Source of the DNA: an uncultured Bradyrhizobium sp. | GTDB lineage: Bacteria; Pseudomonadota; Alphaproteobacteria; Rhizobiales; Xanthobacteraceae | Assembly: GCF_947648125.1 (NCBI RefSeq) | Contig: NZ_CANSMR010000009.1 | Span: 186,001 to 250,000, forward strand | DNA length: 64,000 nt | Direction of reading: 5' to 3' | Shown here: positions 53,486 to 61,724 of the stretch, piece after piece | Position numbering within the stretch: position 1 is the stretch's first letter | Layout of the letters: the number at the start of each line of letters is the position of its first letter | Translations under genes and position numbers: made by a program | The notes under the pieces: model-generated | The model's database searches: none | What the model was told of the DNA's origin: nothing | The model's input: the letters and a program-made list of their open reading frames with translations, nothing else

Positions 53486-54658
53486 ATGCCCATCGTCAAC
53501 CGCGTCGCCGATCTGCAACCCGATATCCAGGCCTGGCGCCGCAACATCCATGAAAACCCCGAACTGCTCTACGACGTGCACCGCACTGCATCATTCGTGG
53601 CCGACCGGCTGCGGGAATTCGGCTGCGACGAGGTCGTGACCGGGCTCGGCAAGACCGGCGTGGTCGGGGTCATCAAGGGCAAGAAGGGCGCGGCCAAGGG
53701 CGACGTCAAGGTGATCGGCCTGCGCGCCGACATGGACGCGCTGCCGATCCACGAGGAAACCAACCTGCCTTACGCCTCGAAGACGCCGGGCAAGATGCAC
53801 GCCTGCGGCCATGACGGCCACACCGCGATGCTGCTCGGCGCGGCGCGCTATCTCGCCGAGACGCGCAATTTCGCCGGCGATGCGGTCGTGATCTTCCAGC
53901 CGGCCGAGGAGGGCGGGGCCGGCGCGGCCGCCATGATCAAGGACGGCTTGATGGACCGCTTCGGCGTCCAGCAGGTTTACGGCATGCACAACGGTCCGGG
54001 GATTCCGATCGGCTCGTTCGCGATCCGCTCCGGCCCGATCATGGCGTCCACCGACGAGGTCAATATCAACATCGAGGGGCTCGGTGGCCACGCCGCGCGG
54101 CCGCATAAATGCATCGATTCGGTGATGGTCGGCGCGCAACTGATCACCGCGCTGCAGTCGATCGTGTCGCGCAGCGTCGATCCGCTCGATTCCGCCGTGA
54201 TCTCGATCTGCGAATTCCACGCCGGCAATGCTCGCAACGTAATTCCGCAGACCTCGGTTCTGCGCGGCACCGTCCGCACCCTGACCCCGGAGGTCCGGCA
54301 ATTGATCGAGAAGCGCATCGGCGAAGTGGTCAAGGGCGTGGCTCAACTGACCGGCGCGCGGATCGATCTCGACTACAAGCGCGGCTATCCCGTCACCGTC
54401 AACCACGCCTCGCAGACCGAATTCGCGACCCGCATCGCCAAGGAAGTCGCCGGCGACGGCAACGTGCATACGATGCCGCCGCTGATGGGCGGCGAGGATT
54501 TTTCGTACATGCTGGAAGCGCGGCCCGGCGCCTTCATCTTTTGCGGCAACGGCGACAGCGCCGGCCTGCATCACCCCGCCTACAATTTCAACGATGAGGC
54601 GATCGTGTTCGGGACGTCGTACTTCGTGAAGATCGTCGAGGACGCGCTGGCGGCGTAG
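53486..54658 (+). CDS. M20-family aminoacylase/hippurate hydrolase-like amidohydrolase
   Basis: A protein of 390 residues, cytoplasmic. The M20D site is intact: LRADMDALPIHEE, MHACGHDGHTAMLLGAA, FQPAEEGGAG and lid start GLGGHAARPH. The C-terminal metal His is in GLHHPAYNFND. Members remove acyl groups from amino acids or indole-acetyl amino acids. It is a distant relative of the exported M20 enzyme at 50081, differing in location and the Cys/His loop. ATG 53486 matches the family N-terminus (WRRNIHENPE). Confidence 0.92.
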   Translation: MPIVNRVADLQPDIQAWRRNIHENPELLYDVHRTASFVADRLREFGCDEVVTGLGKTGVVGVIKGKKGAAKGDVKVIGLRADMDALPIHEETNLPYASKTPGKMHACGHDGHTAMLLGAARYLAETRNFAGDAVVIFQPAEEGGAGAAAMIKDGLMDRFGVQQVYGMHNGPGIPIGSFAIRSGPIMASTDEVNINIEGLGGHAARPHKCIDSVMVGAQLITALQSIVSRSVDPLDSAVISICEFHAGNARNVIPQTSVLRGTVRTLTPEVRQLIEKRIGEVVKGVAQLTGARIDLDYKRGYPVTVNHASQTEFATRIAKEVAGDGNVHTMPPLMGGEDFSYMLEARPGAFIFCGNGDSAGLHHPAYNFNDEAIVFGTSYFVKIVEDALAA

Positions 54659-54661
54659 TCC

Positions 54662-55843
54662 TCACGCATCCCATCGCACCGGCAGCGTCACCGGGCCGCG
54701 GAACACCCAGCCGCGGACGGCAGGCGGTGCTTCCGCGCGGAGGCGCAAATTGCGCAACCGCGCGAACAGCATCGGCACCACGATCTTGCCGACGGTGAGC
54801 CGCGACACCCAGGTGCCGGCACAGAAATGCGGTCCGGCGCCGAACGCCAGATGCGATTGCTTCGGCCGCATCACATCAAAACGATCGGGCTCGGCGAAGC
54901 GGTTGCCGTCGCGGTTCGCGGCGCCGACGCAAAGCCCGATCTGAAGGCCCTCGGCCAGCGTGGTGCCGGAGAGATCGACATCGCGGGTGACGCGGCGCGG
55001 ATACATGCCGATCGGCGAGATCCAGCGCACCGCCTCCTCGAGCGCGGCCGGCCATAGCTCCGGCTTCGCCAGCACGCTGTCCTTCTGCGCCGGGTTTTGC
55101 AGGAGACCGAGCACGAGGGTCAGGATCGCATCGCGCGGCTCGTTCAGTCCGCCGCCGATGATCACCTTGATGTTGGCGCGGATGCCCTCGATCGGCATCG
55201 GCGGATCGGCGTTGACCATCGAGGACAGGATCGAGGGGTTGGGGTGGCTGCGGTGATCGTCGAGCACCGCGTCGATCGCGGCATCGACGTCGGCGCTCGC
55301 CTGCATCGCCTTCCGCTCGATTTCTGCATCGGCGGCGTAATTGCCCGCGCCGTCGATCAGCGCTTGCGACCAGTCGGCCAGGGTCTGCCACGGCATCTCG
55401 CGAAAGCCGATCATCGCCATCAGGCTGAGCGAGGCCATCGGCGCGGCCAGCGCTGAGAACAGATCGGCCTCACCAGCAGTGGACAGGTCATCGATCAGCG
55501 CCTCCGCGATCGCGGTGAATTTCGGCGCCCAATACTCCTTGATCGTGGCCGGGCGGAACGAGGGCTCGATTGCCTTGCGGCCGATCGCGTGTTCAGCGCC
55601 GTCCTTGCGCATGAAGGTCGGGCCCATGATCCTGTTGACCAGCGAGGTGGGATTGTCGGCCGAGTAGGTCGCCGGATCGCGCTCGATCCGCACGATGTCG
55701 TCGAAGCGTGTCACCAGCGTCAGCTTCGCGGGCTCGACGAACACCGCCGGCGCCAGCTCGCGCAGGCGGCGGAAGATCGGATAGGGGTCGTCGAGCAGAT
55801 CCTGATACGCGATGTCAGTGACGACAGGCACGGTGCTGGTCAT
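54662..55843 (-). CDS. Cytochrome P450
   Basis: A protein of 393 residues, soluble type. The heme loop is FGAGPHFCAGTWVS with axial Cys341; the K-helix ExxR is EEAVRW (about 270). The I-helix reads IGGGLNEPRDAIL, where the common (A/G)Gx(D/E)T has Asn-Glu-Pro in place of the Thr, as in some class I P450s. It needs a ferredoxin and reductase, none of which is adjacent. Stops converge with the M20 gene (3 bp apart). Divergent from the LysR regulator, its probable controller. Confidence 0.92.
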   Translation of the reverse strand: MTSTVPVVTDIAYQDLLDDPYPIFRRLRELAPAVFVEPAKLTLVTRFDDIVRIERDPATYSADNPTSLVNRIMGPTFMRKDGAEHAIGRKAIEPSFRPATIKEYWAPKFTAIAEALIDDLSTAGEADLFSALAAPMASLSLMAMIGFREMPWQTLADWSQALIDGAGNYAADAEIERKAMQASADVDAAIDAVLDDHRSHPNPSILSSMVNADPPMPIEGIRANIKVIIGGGLNEPRDAILTLVLGLLQNPAQKDSVLAKPELWPAALEEAVRWISPIGMYPRRVTRDVDLSGTTLAEGLQIGLCVGAANRDGNRFAEPDRFDVMRPKQSHLAFGAGPHFCAGTWVSRLTVGKIVVPMLFARLRNLRLRAEAPPAVRGWVFRGPVTLPVRWDA

Positions 55844-55979
55844 TGGTCCTCCCGGAGCGCTTTTGCGAAGCCTAGCGCCAGGGACCGCAATCGCTCAATT
55901 CGATGGAGCCGATATCGGCCATCGAAATATTCCATGACCTCGTGGTAGGCTGGGCCGCCAGCAAGGCGGGAGGTGCAGC

Positions 55980-56888
55980 GTGGCGGGCAATTCCTCGATC
56001 GATCCGATCGACATCGGGACCTTGCGGACGCTTGTACTGGTCTACGACCTGCAGTCGTTCTCGGCGGCTGCCAAGCGGCTCGACGTCAACCAGTCCACCA
56101 TCAGCTACGCGGTCGAGCGGCTGCGCGGCGCGCTCGGTGATCCGCTGTTCGTCCGCAACGGCAATGGCGTGACGGCGACGGAACGCTGCGCGGCGCTGGT
56201 CGGCTGGGCGCGGGATATGATCGACGAGATCGACGGGCTTGCCTCACCGGTGAAATTCGACCCGGCGACGGCGCAGGGCAGCGTGACGATCTCGTGCAAC
56301 TATCACGAACGGCAGACCCTGACGCCGCAGTTCTGTGCGCGGCTGCGTGCCGGCGCGCCAAAAGTCCGTCTCGTCCTGCTCGACGCCGCGGGCCATGGCG
56401 ACGCCCATCTCAAGCAGAACCAGTGCGACATCGTGCTCGGTCCGGTCGGGGTCGTCGGCGAAAGCTTCTTTCGGCGCCATATCCTCACCGATCACTATGT
56501 CTGCGTGATGGATCCCGCCCATCCGCTGGCGCGCGGCCGGATCGCATTGTCGGCGTATGCCAAGGCCGAGCATGTCTTCATCACCCATAGCGGCGAGTGG
56601 CAGCCGCTTTATCTCGAGGCGCTCAAGGCGAGGAAGATCGAGATTGAGCCTGCGGTCAGCCTTCCGAACCACGATAGTCTGGAGCGCATCGTCGCCGGCA
56701 CGAGGCTGGTTGCGACCATCCCGCATCACCTGGCGCGGGCGATGCGCGGCGGTCTGCATGTCGCCGCGCTGCCGTTCCGGGTGCCGATCTCGATCGACAT
56801 GTACTGGAGCGCCCGGACCGGCAAATCAGGCCTGCACAAATGGGCCCGCGGCCTGCTGGCCGACGTCGCCAAAGCCTATGCCGCGTGA
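55980..56888 (+). CDS. LysR-family transcriptional regulator
   Basis: A protein of 302 residues. The N-terminal helix-turn-helix is SFSAAAKRLDVNQSTISYAV (about 22-41) with GDPLFVRNGNG after it; the rest is the effector-binding domain. GTG 55980 has GGGAGG upstream. It is transcribed away from the P450 gene with 136 bp between, the usual layout for a LysR protein and its target. Effector unknown. Confidence 0.9.
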   Translation: MAGNSSIDPIDIGTLRTLVLVYDLQSFSAAAKRLDVNQSTISYAVERLRGALGDPLFVRNGNGVTATERCAALVGWARDMIDEIDGLASPVKFDPATAQGSVTISCNYHERQTLTPQFCARLRAGAPKVRLVLLDAAGHGDAHLKQNQCDIVLGPVGVVGESFFRRHILTDHYVCVMDPAHPLARGRIALSAYAKAEHVFITHSGEWQPLYLEALKARKIEIEPAVSLPNHDSLERIVAGTRLVATIPHHLARAMRGGLHVAALPFRVPISIDMYWSARTGKSGLHKWARGLLADVAKAYAA

Positions 56889-56919
56889 GCACGCAGCTTC
56901 GCGCCGCTTACGGCTTGTT

Positions 56920-57004
56920 CGTCATTGCGAGCGAAGCGAAGCAATCCATCTCGCCATTTGCGGATATATGGATTGCTTCGTCGCTATCGCTCCTCGCAAT
57001 GACG
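56920..57004. repeat. Second copy of the CGTCATTGCGAGCGAAG palindromic repeat
   Basis: The outer arms CGTCATTGCGAG and CTCGCAATGACG and inner GCAATCCAT/ATGGATTGC pairing match the element at 36005-36088; the central spacer differs. It lies 32 bp after the LysR stop. Confidence 0.82.
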
Positions 57005-57019
57005 GAAAACCCTCAAAGC

Positions 57020-57050
57020 AAGAGGCCCGCACCTGAGCTGCGGGCCTCTT
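57020..57050 (-). terminator. Terminator of the phosphate transporter gene
   Basis: AAGAGGCCCGCA (57020-57031) pairs perfectly with TGCGGGCCTCTT (57039-57050) over a 7-nt loop. On the minus strand TTGCTTTG follows. It lies 36 bp past the transporter stop. Confidence 0.82.
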
Positions 57051-57085
57051 ACCCGGCGCGGTGCCGCGCCGAAAGCATCTCGGCG

Positions 57086-58708
57086 TCAGAACACGTGGTA
57101 GAACACGTAGTACAGGCAGCCCGAGAGGATCATCGCGGCCGGCAGGGTCAGCACCCAGGCCATCGCGATGTTGCGGATCGTCGCCCATTGCAGGCCGGAG
57201 CCGTTGGCGGCCATGGTGCCGGCGATGCCTGACGACAGCACGTGCGTGGTCGAGACCGGCAGGCCGTAGCCGTCGGCCGCCGCAATCGTCGCGGCTGCCG
57301 TGATCTCGGCGCAGGCGCCCTGCGCGTAGGTCAGGTGGGTCTTGCCGATCTTCTCGCCGACGGTAACGACGATCCGCTTCCAGCCGACCATGGTGCCGAG
57401 GCCGAGCGCGATGGCGACGGCGAACTTCACCCAGCTCGGGATGAACTTGGTCGCGGCATCGAGCGAGCCCTTGTACTCGTTCAGCGTGGCGACGTCGGCG
57501 GCGGTCAGCTCGGCTTCCTTGTCCTTCATCAGGAAGCGGATCGCCTCGGACGCCAGGTACATGTCGTTACGGGTGTTGCCGACCGCGTCAGCCGGGAACT
57601 TGGCCAGCGAGCCATACTGGGCAACCTGCTGTCCGATGTCGCGCACCAGCACCGCGAGCGAAGGATAGGTGCCTTCGTTGATCTGGTGCTGCGCGACATA
57701 GTTGGTCACGGCCGGGCGCGGATTGCCGATCACGTTGTAACCGGCGGCCTTGCCTTCGATGACCTTGCTGGCCGAGGTGGAATGCGCGGCGAACTGCTCG
57801 ATCTGGCTCGCGGGCAGCGCGCGGTTCAGCGCATAGGCGGTCGGCACGGTGCCGATCAGGATCAGCATGATCAGGCCCATGCCCTTCTGGCCGTCGTTCG
57901 AACCGTGGAAGAAGCTGACCAGCGTGCAGGTCAGGATCAGGATGCCGCGGATCCACCACGGCGGCGGCTGGTCGCCGACCGGCTCGCCGAACAGCGCCGG
58001 CGTCGCGCGCTGCAGCACGATCTTGAGGACGTAGAGCAGGCCGGCGGCGAGCGCGAAGCCGAACAGCGGCGACAGCAGCAGCGCCTTGGCGATGTTGGTC
58101 GCCTGTGACCAGTCAACACCGGAGGTGCCGTCGCGGCCGCGCAGCAGCGCGTTGGTGATGCCGACGCCCATGATCGAACCGATCAGGGTGTGCGAGCTCG
58201 AGGCCGGCAGGCCGAGCCACCAGGTGCCGAGATTCCAGATGATGGCGGCGATCAGCAGCGCGAACACCATGGCAAAGCCGGCGCTGGAGCCAACCTGCAG
58301 GATCAGTTCGACCGGAAGTAGCGACACGATGCCGAACGCGACGGCGCCGCTCGAGAGCAGCACGCCGAACAGGTTGAACATGCCCGACCAGACCACGGCG
58401 ATGTGCGCCGGCAGCGAGCGGGTGTAGATCACGGTGGCGACCGCGTTGGCGGTGTCGTGGAAGCCGTTGACGAATTCGAAGCCGAGCGCGATCAGCAGCG
58501 CAACGAACAGCATGATGTAGGGCAGGAACGACGTGACGCGCGTGCCGGTGGCGTCGACGTCGGCATAGATGCTGTAGGCAACGAACAGCAGCGCGGCCGC
58601 AACCACGCCCAAATAGATAACCCCGGTCATCGGGTGGAAGCCTTTGTCGAGGTCCGGACCCTTTTTCAGGGCGGGCTCGATCGAGCCGGGTAACGCCATA
58701 TCGCTCAT
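57086..58708 (-). CDS. PiT-family inorganic phosphate transporter
   Basis: A protein of 540 residues with about 11 helices. The two PiT repeats are plain: GFHDTANAVATVIYTRSLPA in the first half and FFHGSNDGQKGMGL in the second, with the paired SSSHTLIGSIMGVG and PVSTTHVLSSGIAG turns. It takes up metal-phosphate with protons or sodium. A soluble insert of about 130 residues (about 325-455) separates the halves, as in long bacterial Pit proteins. AGGAG precedes ATG 58708; the frame beyond is not coding. Confidence 0.92.
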   Translation of the reverse strand: MSDMALPGSIEPALKKGPDLDKGFHPMTGVIYLGVVAAALLFVAYSIYADVDATGTRVTSFLPYIMLFVALLIALGFEFVNGFHDTANAVATVIYTRSLPAHIAVVWSGMFNLFGVLLSSGAVAFGIVSLLPVELILQVGSSAGFAMVFALLIAAIIWNLGTWWLGLPASSSHTLIGSIMGVGITNALLRGRDGTSGVDWSQATNIAKALLLSPLFGFALAAGLLYVLKIVLQRATPALFGEPVGDQPPPWWIRGILILTCTLVSFFHGSNDGQKGMGLIMLILIGTVPTAYALNRALPASQIEQFAAHSTSASKVIEGKAAGYNVIGNPRPAVTNYVAQHQINEGTYPSLAVLVRDIGQQVAQYGSLAKFPADAVGNTRNDMYLASEAIRFLMKDKEAELTAADVATLNEYKGSLDAATKFIPSWVKFAVAIALGLGTMVGWKRIVVTVGEKIGKTHLTYAQGACAEITAAATIAAADGYGLPVSTTHVLSSGIAGTMAANGSGLQWATIRNIAMAWVLTLPAAMILSGCLYYVFYHVF

Positions 58709-59071
58709 GGTAAACTCCTGTCCCAATGCCTCCGATTTTGATCGATGCATATGACAGGCAATTGAAATCCGCCCCGTGAAATGAGGCGGCCACCGATGAC
58801 GGTGGACATCCCGCCGAATTGTCGTGCAACGCATTGAAGGTCCACGGGCCTTTGCGGCCTCGTGGCAATCTTCAGCAACAGACGATCCCAGGTGGCGGGT
58901 GCGTTGTGTCGTCTGGATCTCGCACCGCGAAAACAATGGCGAGGTGGGGACGTCTGCCGCGCCTCCGATGGCGCACGCCTCGTCATTCGGTGCTCATTCG
59001 TGTGAACCACGTCTTGGAGGGCCGAATTTGTGATAGCGTCCGACCCCTGTCCTTGGTATCCCGTGCCCTCG

Positions 59072-59449
59072 ATGAACCTGCAAATCGGCCAAAAAAGGCG
59101 TCCGTTTGCACCTGCGCTGCGCGGGCTGCTGACCGTTTGCCTCACATTTGCGTATATCATCGTTGGGGTAGCTGGAGAGATTGCCTGCGCGGGAGAGACG
59201 CTTGGGTCGGTTGAGCAAGCCGAACAAGTCGAACTTGCTGCCGTGGCGGGTCAGTCTGACCAGGATTCGAAGAAGCCTCCCGTCACGGTCGTAGATCATT
59301 GCTACACGTGCGTTCCCTTGCTCGTTCCGCCGCCCGTCCTGGTCGAGGAGCGGGCGGCAAAGTCGATCCCACCGACATACGCCACGCCGAACTTCCTTCT
59401 TGAGGATCATCCGGGGCTCGATACGCCGCCGCCCAAATACCCTGCCTGA
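59072..59449 (+). CDS. Small exported protein upstream of metal efflux operon
   Basis: A protein of 125 residues. An N-terminal hydrophobic segment (LLTVCLTFAYIIVGVAGEIA) is a signal peptide or anchor; then a mature part with the pair HCYTC and a Pro-rich stretch ending LDTPPPKYPA. His plus two Cys could bind the efflux substrate. It lies 56 bp before the czcC-like gene on the same strand and is probably in the operon. The start is uncertain (in-frame codon at 59030 also possible). Family not recognised. Confidence 0.58.
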   Translation: MNLQIGQKRRPFAPALRGLLTVCLTFAYIIVGVAGEIACAGETLGSVEQAEQVELAAVAGQSDQDSKKPPVTVVDHCYTCVPLLVPPPVLVEERAAKSIPPTYATPNFLLEDHPGLDTPPPKYPA

Positions 59450-59505
59450 GCGCCTTTTCGGAGCGCGCGAGCGCTCGATTGTTCTGCTTGGTCAGGTAAC
59501 TGCTC

Positions 59506-60777
59506 ATGTTTCGGAAGAAGGCCACGCGTCTTGCGTGGGCGATGGTATTTCTGTTCAGCCCGTGGCTGGCGGCCGCTTCACATTCGCAAACCCTGACGAT
59601 GAGGGACGCGCTTGCGCGTGCACTTGCGGCTAGCCCCCGTCTCACCGCGGCCGAGCGGGACGTGGGGATTGCCGCCGGTCAACGCATCCAGGCAGGTGCG
59701 CTGCTCAATCCGGAAGTGTCCTACGAACAGGACAATTCCTTCGGCACTGGCAAGTTTCGGGAGACCAAATCCGCCGAAACCACCTTGCAGATCAGCCAGG
59801 CATTCGAATGGTTCGGGAAGCGAGAGGCTCGGGTTGCGGCTGGTGCGGCCGGTGTCCAGACGGCGGCGATCCAGCGTCAGGCGGTCCGGCTGGAAGTTCT
59901 CTCCGAGACTGCCATCGCATTCCTGAACGTGCTGGGTGGACAGCGCCGAATTCAGATTCTGGATGAACAGGTCGCAGCCATCGACAAGTTGACTCCGCTG
60001 CTACAGCGGCGCGTCGAGGCAGGCGCATCCTCGCCGGCCGAGACCGGCAGGGCCGAAGTGGCTTCCGCCCTGGTCAAGGCGGATCGCGAACGGCTCCGAT
60101 CGACCCTCGCCGGTGCGCGGCGCGAGCTGGCAGTCCTCATGGGCGATACGGCGCCGAAATTCGCCGCCGTCTCCGGGCGGCTCGACGCCACCGGCCAGCC
60201 GCCGGCATTCAAGGCGATTGTGGCGGCGATCGACGCGAATCCGCAGCTCGTGCGCTGGACGGCTGTCTATGCGCAGCGGAACGCACAACTTCTGCTGGCA
60301 CGGCTGAAGCCCTATCCGGACGTCACGATTGCTGCAGGGTGGCGGCATTTCAACGAGACCAACGACGATGCCGTCCGACTGACGTTCTCGGTGCCGATCC
60401 CAGTGTTCGACCAGAACCAAGGCAATATCCTATCCGCCCAGGAGAGCCTGGCGAAGACCAGGGCTGAGCGCGAAGCAACCCGGAACACATTGATCGTGAT
60501 TGCAGGCCGGGCCTACGACTCGGTGCAGGGCTCGCTGCGGGAGCTTACGGTCCTTCGCGAAGTCGCGATCCCGAAAGCGGAGCAAGCGAGCCAGGCCATT
60601 TCTGACGGTTACAGCCAAGGCCGCTTCTCGCTCCTCGAAGTGCTGGACGCTCAGGCAAGCCTGGCTCAGGCGCGGCTGCGCGAGCAGGAGGCCTTGCAGA
60701 ATTTCCACGTTGCCGTTGCGACCATCGAGGGACTCGTCGGCAATCCATTTTCGCTCGCGCGCGAGAACTCAAGATGA
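59506..60777 (+). CDS. czcC: Outer-membrane channel of metal efflux system (CzcC-like, TolC family)
   Basis: A protein of 423 residues. Signal peptide to about SHSQ (28). Two outer-membrane-efflux domains follow, with the internal duplication and helical barrel pattern of TolC proteins; LNPEVSYEQDN and VTIAAGWRHFNETNDDAVRL mark the beta strands. It forms the exit duct for the CzcB/CzcA pump. Its stop overlaps czcB by 4 bp (ATGA). Confidence 0.88.
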   Translation: MFRKKATRLAWAMVFLFSPWLAAASHSQTLTMRDALARALAASPRLTAAERDVGIAAGQRIQAGALLNPEVSYEQDNSFGTGKFRETKSAETTLQISQAFEWFGKREARVAAGAAGVQTAAIQRQAVRLEVLSETAIAFLNVLGGQRRIQILDEQVAAIDKLTPLLQRRVEAGASSPAETGRAEVASALVKADRERLRSTLAGARRELAVLMGDTAPKFAAVSGRLDATGQPPAFKAIVAAIDANPQLVRWTAVYAQRNAQLLLARLKPYPDVTIAAGWRHFNETNDDAVRLTFSVPIPVFDQNQGNILSAQESLAKTRAEREATRNTLIVIAGRAYDSVQGSLRELTVLREVAIPKAEQASQAISDGYSQGRFSLLEVLDAQASLAQARLREQEALQNFHVAVATIEGLVGNPFSLARENSR

Positions 60778-61724
60778 TTCGGGCACTGATTCGATATGTG
60801 GTCTTCGTTCTGGTTGCCGGAACACTCGTTTATGCCGGCTATCGGATGCTGACACCGGCGACGACCAAGACAGCCGCGACCGAAAAGTCCGAAAAGGAAG
60901 AACATTCGGACAGCGTCGCGATGAGCGACGCCAAGGTCGCTGCCGCCGCGATAGAGCTCGCGAAGGCTGGGCCGGCCGTGCTGCACGACAGCCTGCTGCT
61001 GAACGGCATCGTCCAGGCCAACCAGGAATCGCTGGTTCAGGTCACGCCTCGCTTTCCGGGCGTCGTTCGCGAGGTTCGCAAACGAATTGGCGACCGCGTC
61101 GAAAAGGGCGATGTCCTTGCGATCGTCGAAAGCAATCAAAGCCTGACGCCTTACGAATTGAAGGCTGCTCTCGCCGGCACGATCATCGATCGCCAGACCA
61201 CGCTCGGCGAATACGTTTCCGAGCAGAAGCCGGCGTTCGTCATCGCCGACCTCTCGACCGTATGGGTCGATTTCTCCGTTTACCGGCGTGACCTGGGCCG
61301 CGTGAGGGTCGGCGATAAGATTCTGATCGATCCCGCGGACGGCGGACCCAAGATTGAGACGAAGATTTCCTATGTGTCACCGGTCGGCAGCAGCGAGACC
61401 CAGAGCGCGCTCGCCAGAGCCGTCGTAGCGAATGCTGAACTGCGGCTGCGGCCCGGACTGTTCGCCACCGGCCGATTGATCCTGTCGGCGAAGAAGGTAG
61501 CGGTCGCGGTGAAATCTTCGGCGTTGCAGACCCTCGAAAACCGAGCGGTCGTGTTCGTCCGCGAGGGCGAGAAGTTCGCAGCCCGCGATGTCGAGATTGG
61601 CGAGCGCGACCCGGATTTCGCGGAAGTAACGTTCGGCGTGCTGGAAGGCGATCTGTACGCGGCCCAGAACAGCTTTATCGTAAAGGCGGAACTGGCAAAG
61701 GGAGGTGCGGAAGACAATGATTGA
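60774..61724 (+). CDS. czcB: Periplasmic adaptor of metal efflux system (CzcB-like)
   Basis: A protein of 316 residues. TM anchor near 5-25, then a Lys/Glu-rich linker, lipoyl/barrel segments (VQVTPRFPGVVREVRKRIGD, then EKGDVLAIVESN) and a beta-barrel (VWVDFSVYRRDLGRVRVGDK). It is shorter than classical CzcB and lacks its long coiled-coil region and a metal-binding head. Overlaps czcC (ATGA) and czcA (8 bp). Confidence 0.88.
   Translation: MIRALIRYVVFVLVAGTLVYAGYRMLTPATTKTAATEKSEKEEHSDSVAMSDAKVAAAAIELAKAGPAVLHDSLLLNGIVQANQESLVQVTPRFPGVVREVRKRIGDRVEKGDVLAIVESNQSLTPYELKAALAGTIIDRQTTLGEYVSEQKPAFVIADLSTVWVDFSVYRRDLGRVRVGDKILIDPADGGPKIETKISYVSPVGSSETQSALARAVVANAELRLRPGLFATGRLILSAKKVAVAVKSSALQTLENRAVVFVREGEKFAARDVEIGERDPDFAEVTFGVLEGDLYAAQNSFIVKAELAKGGAEDND

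Noticed and set aside
58709-58936. 76-residue extension of the phosphate transporter
   Set aside because: AGGAG sits directly before ATG 58708 and the extension has no transporter-like features.
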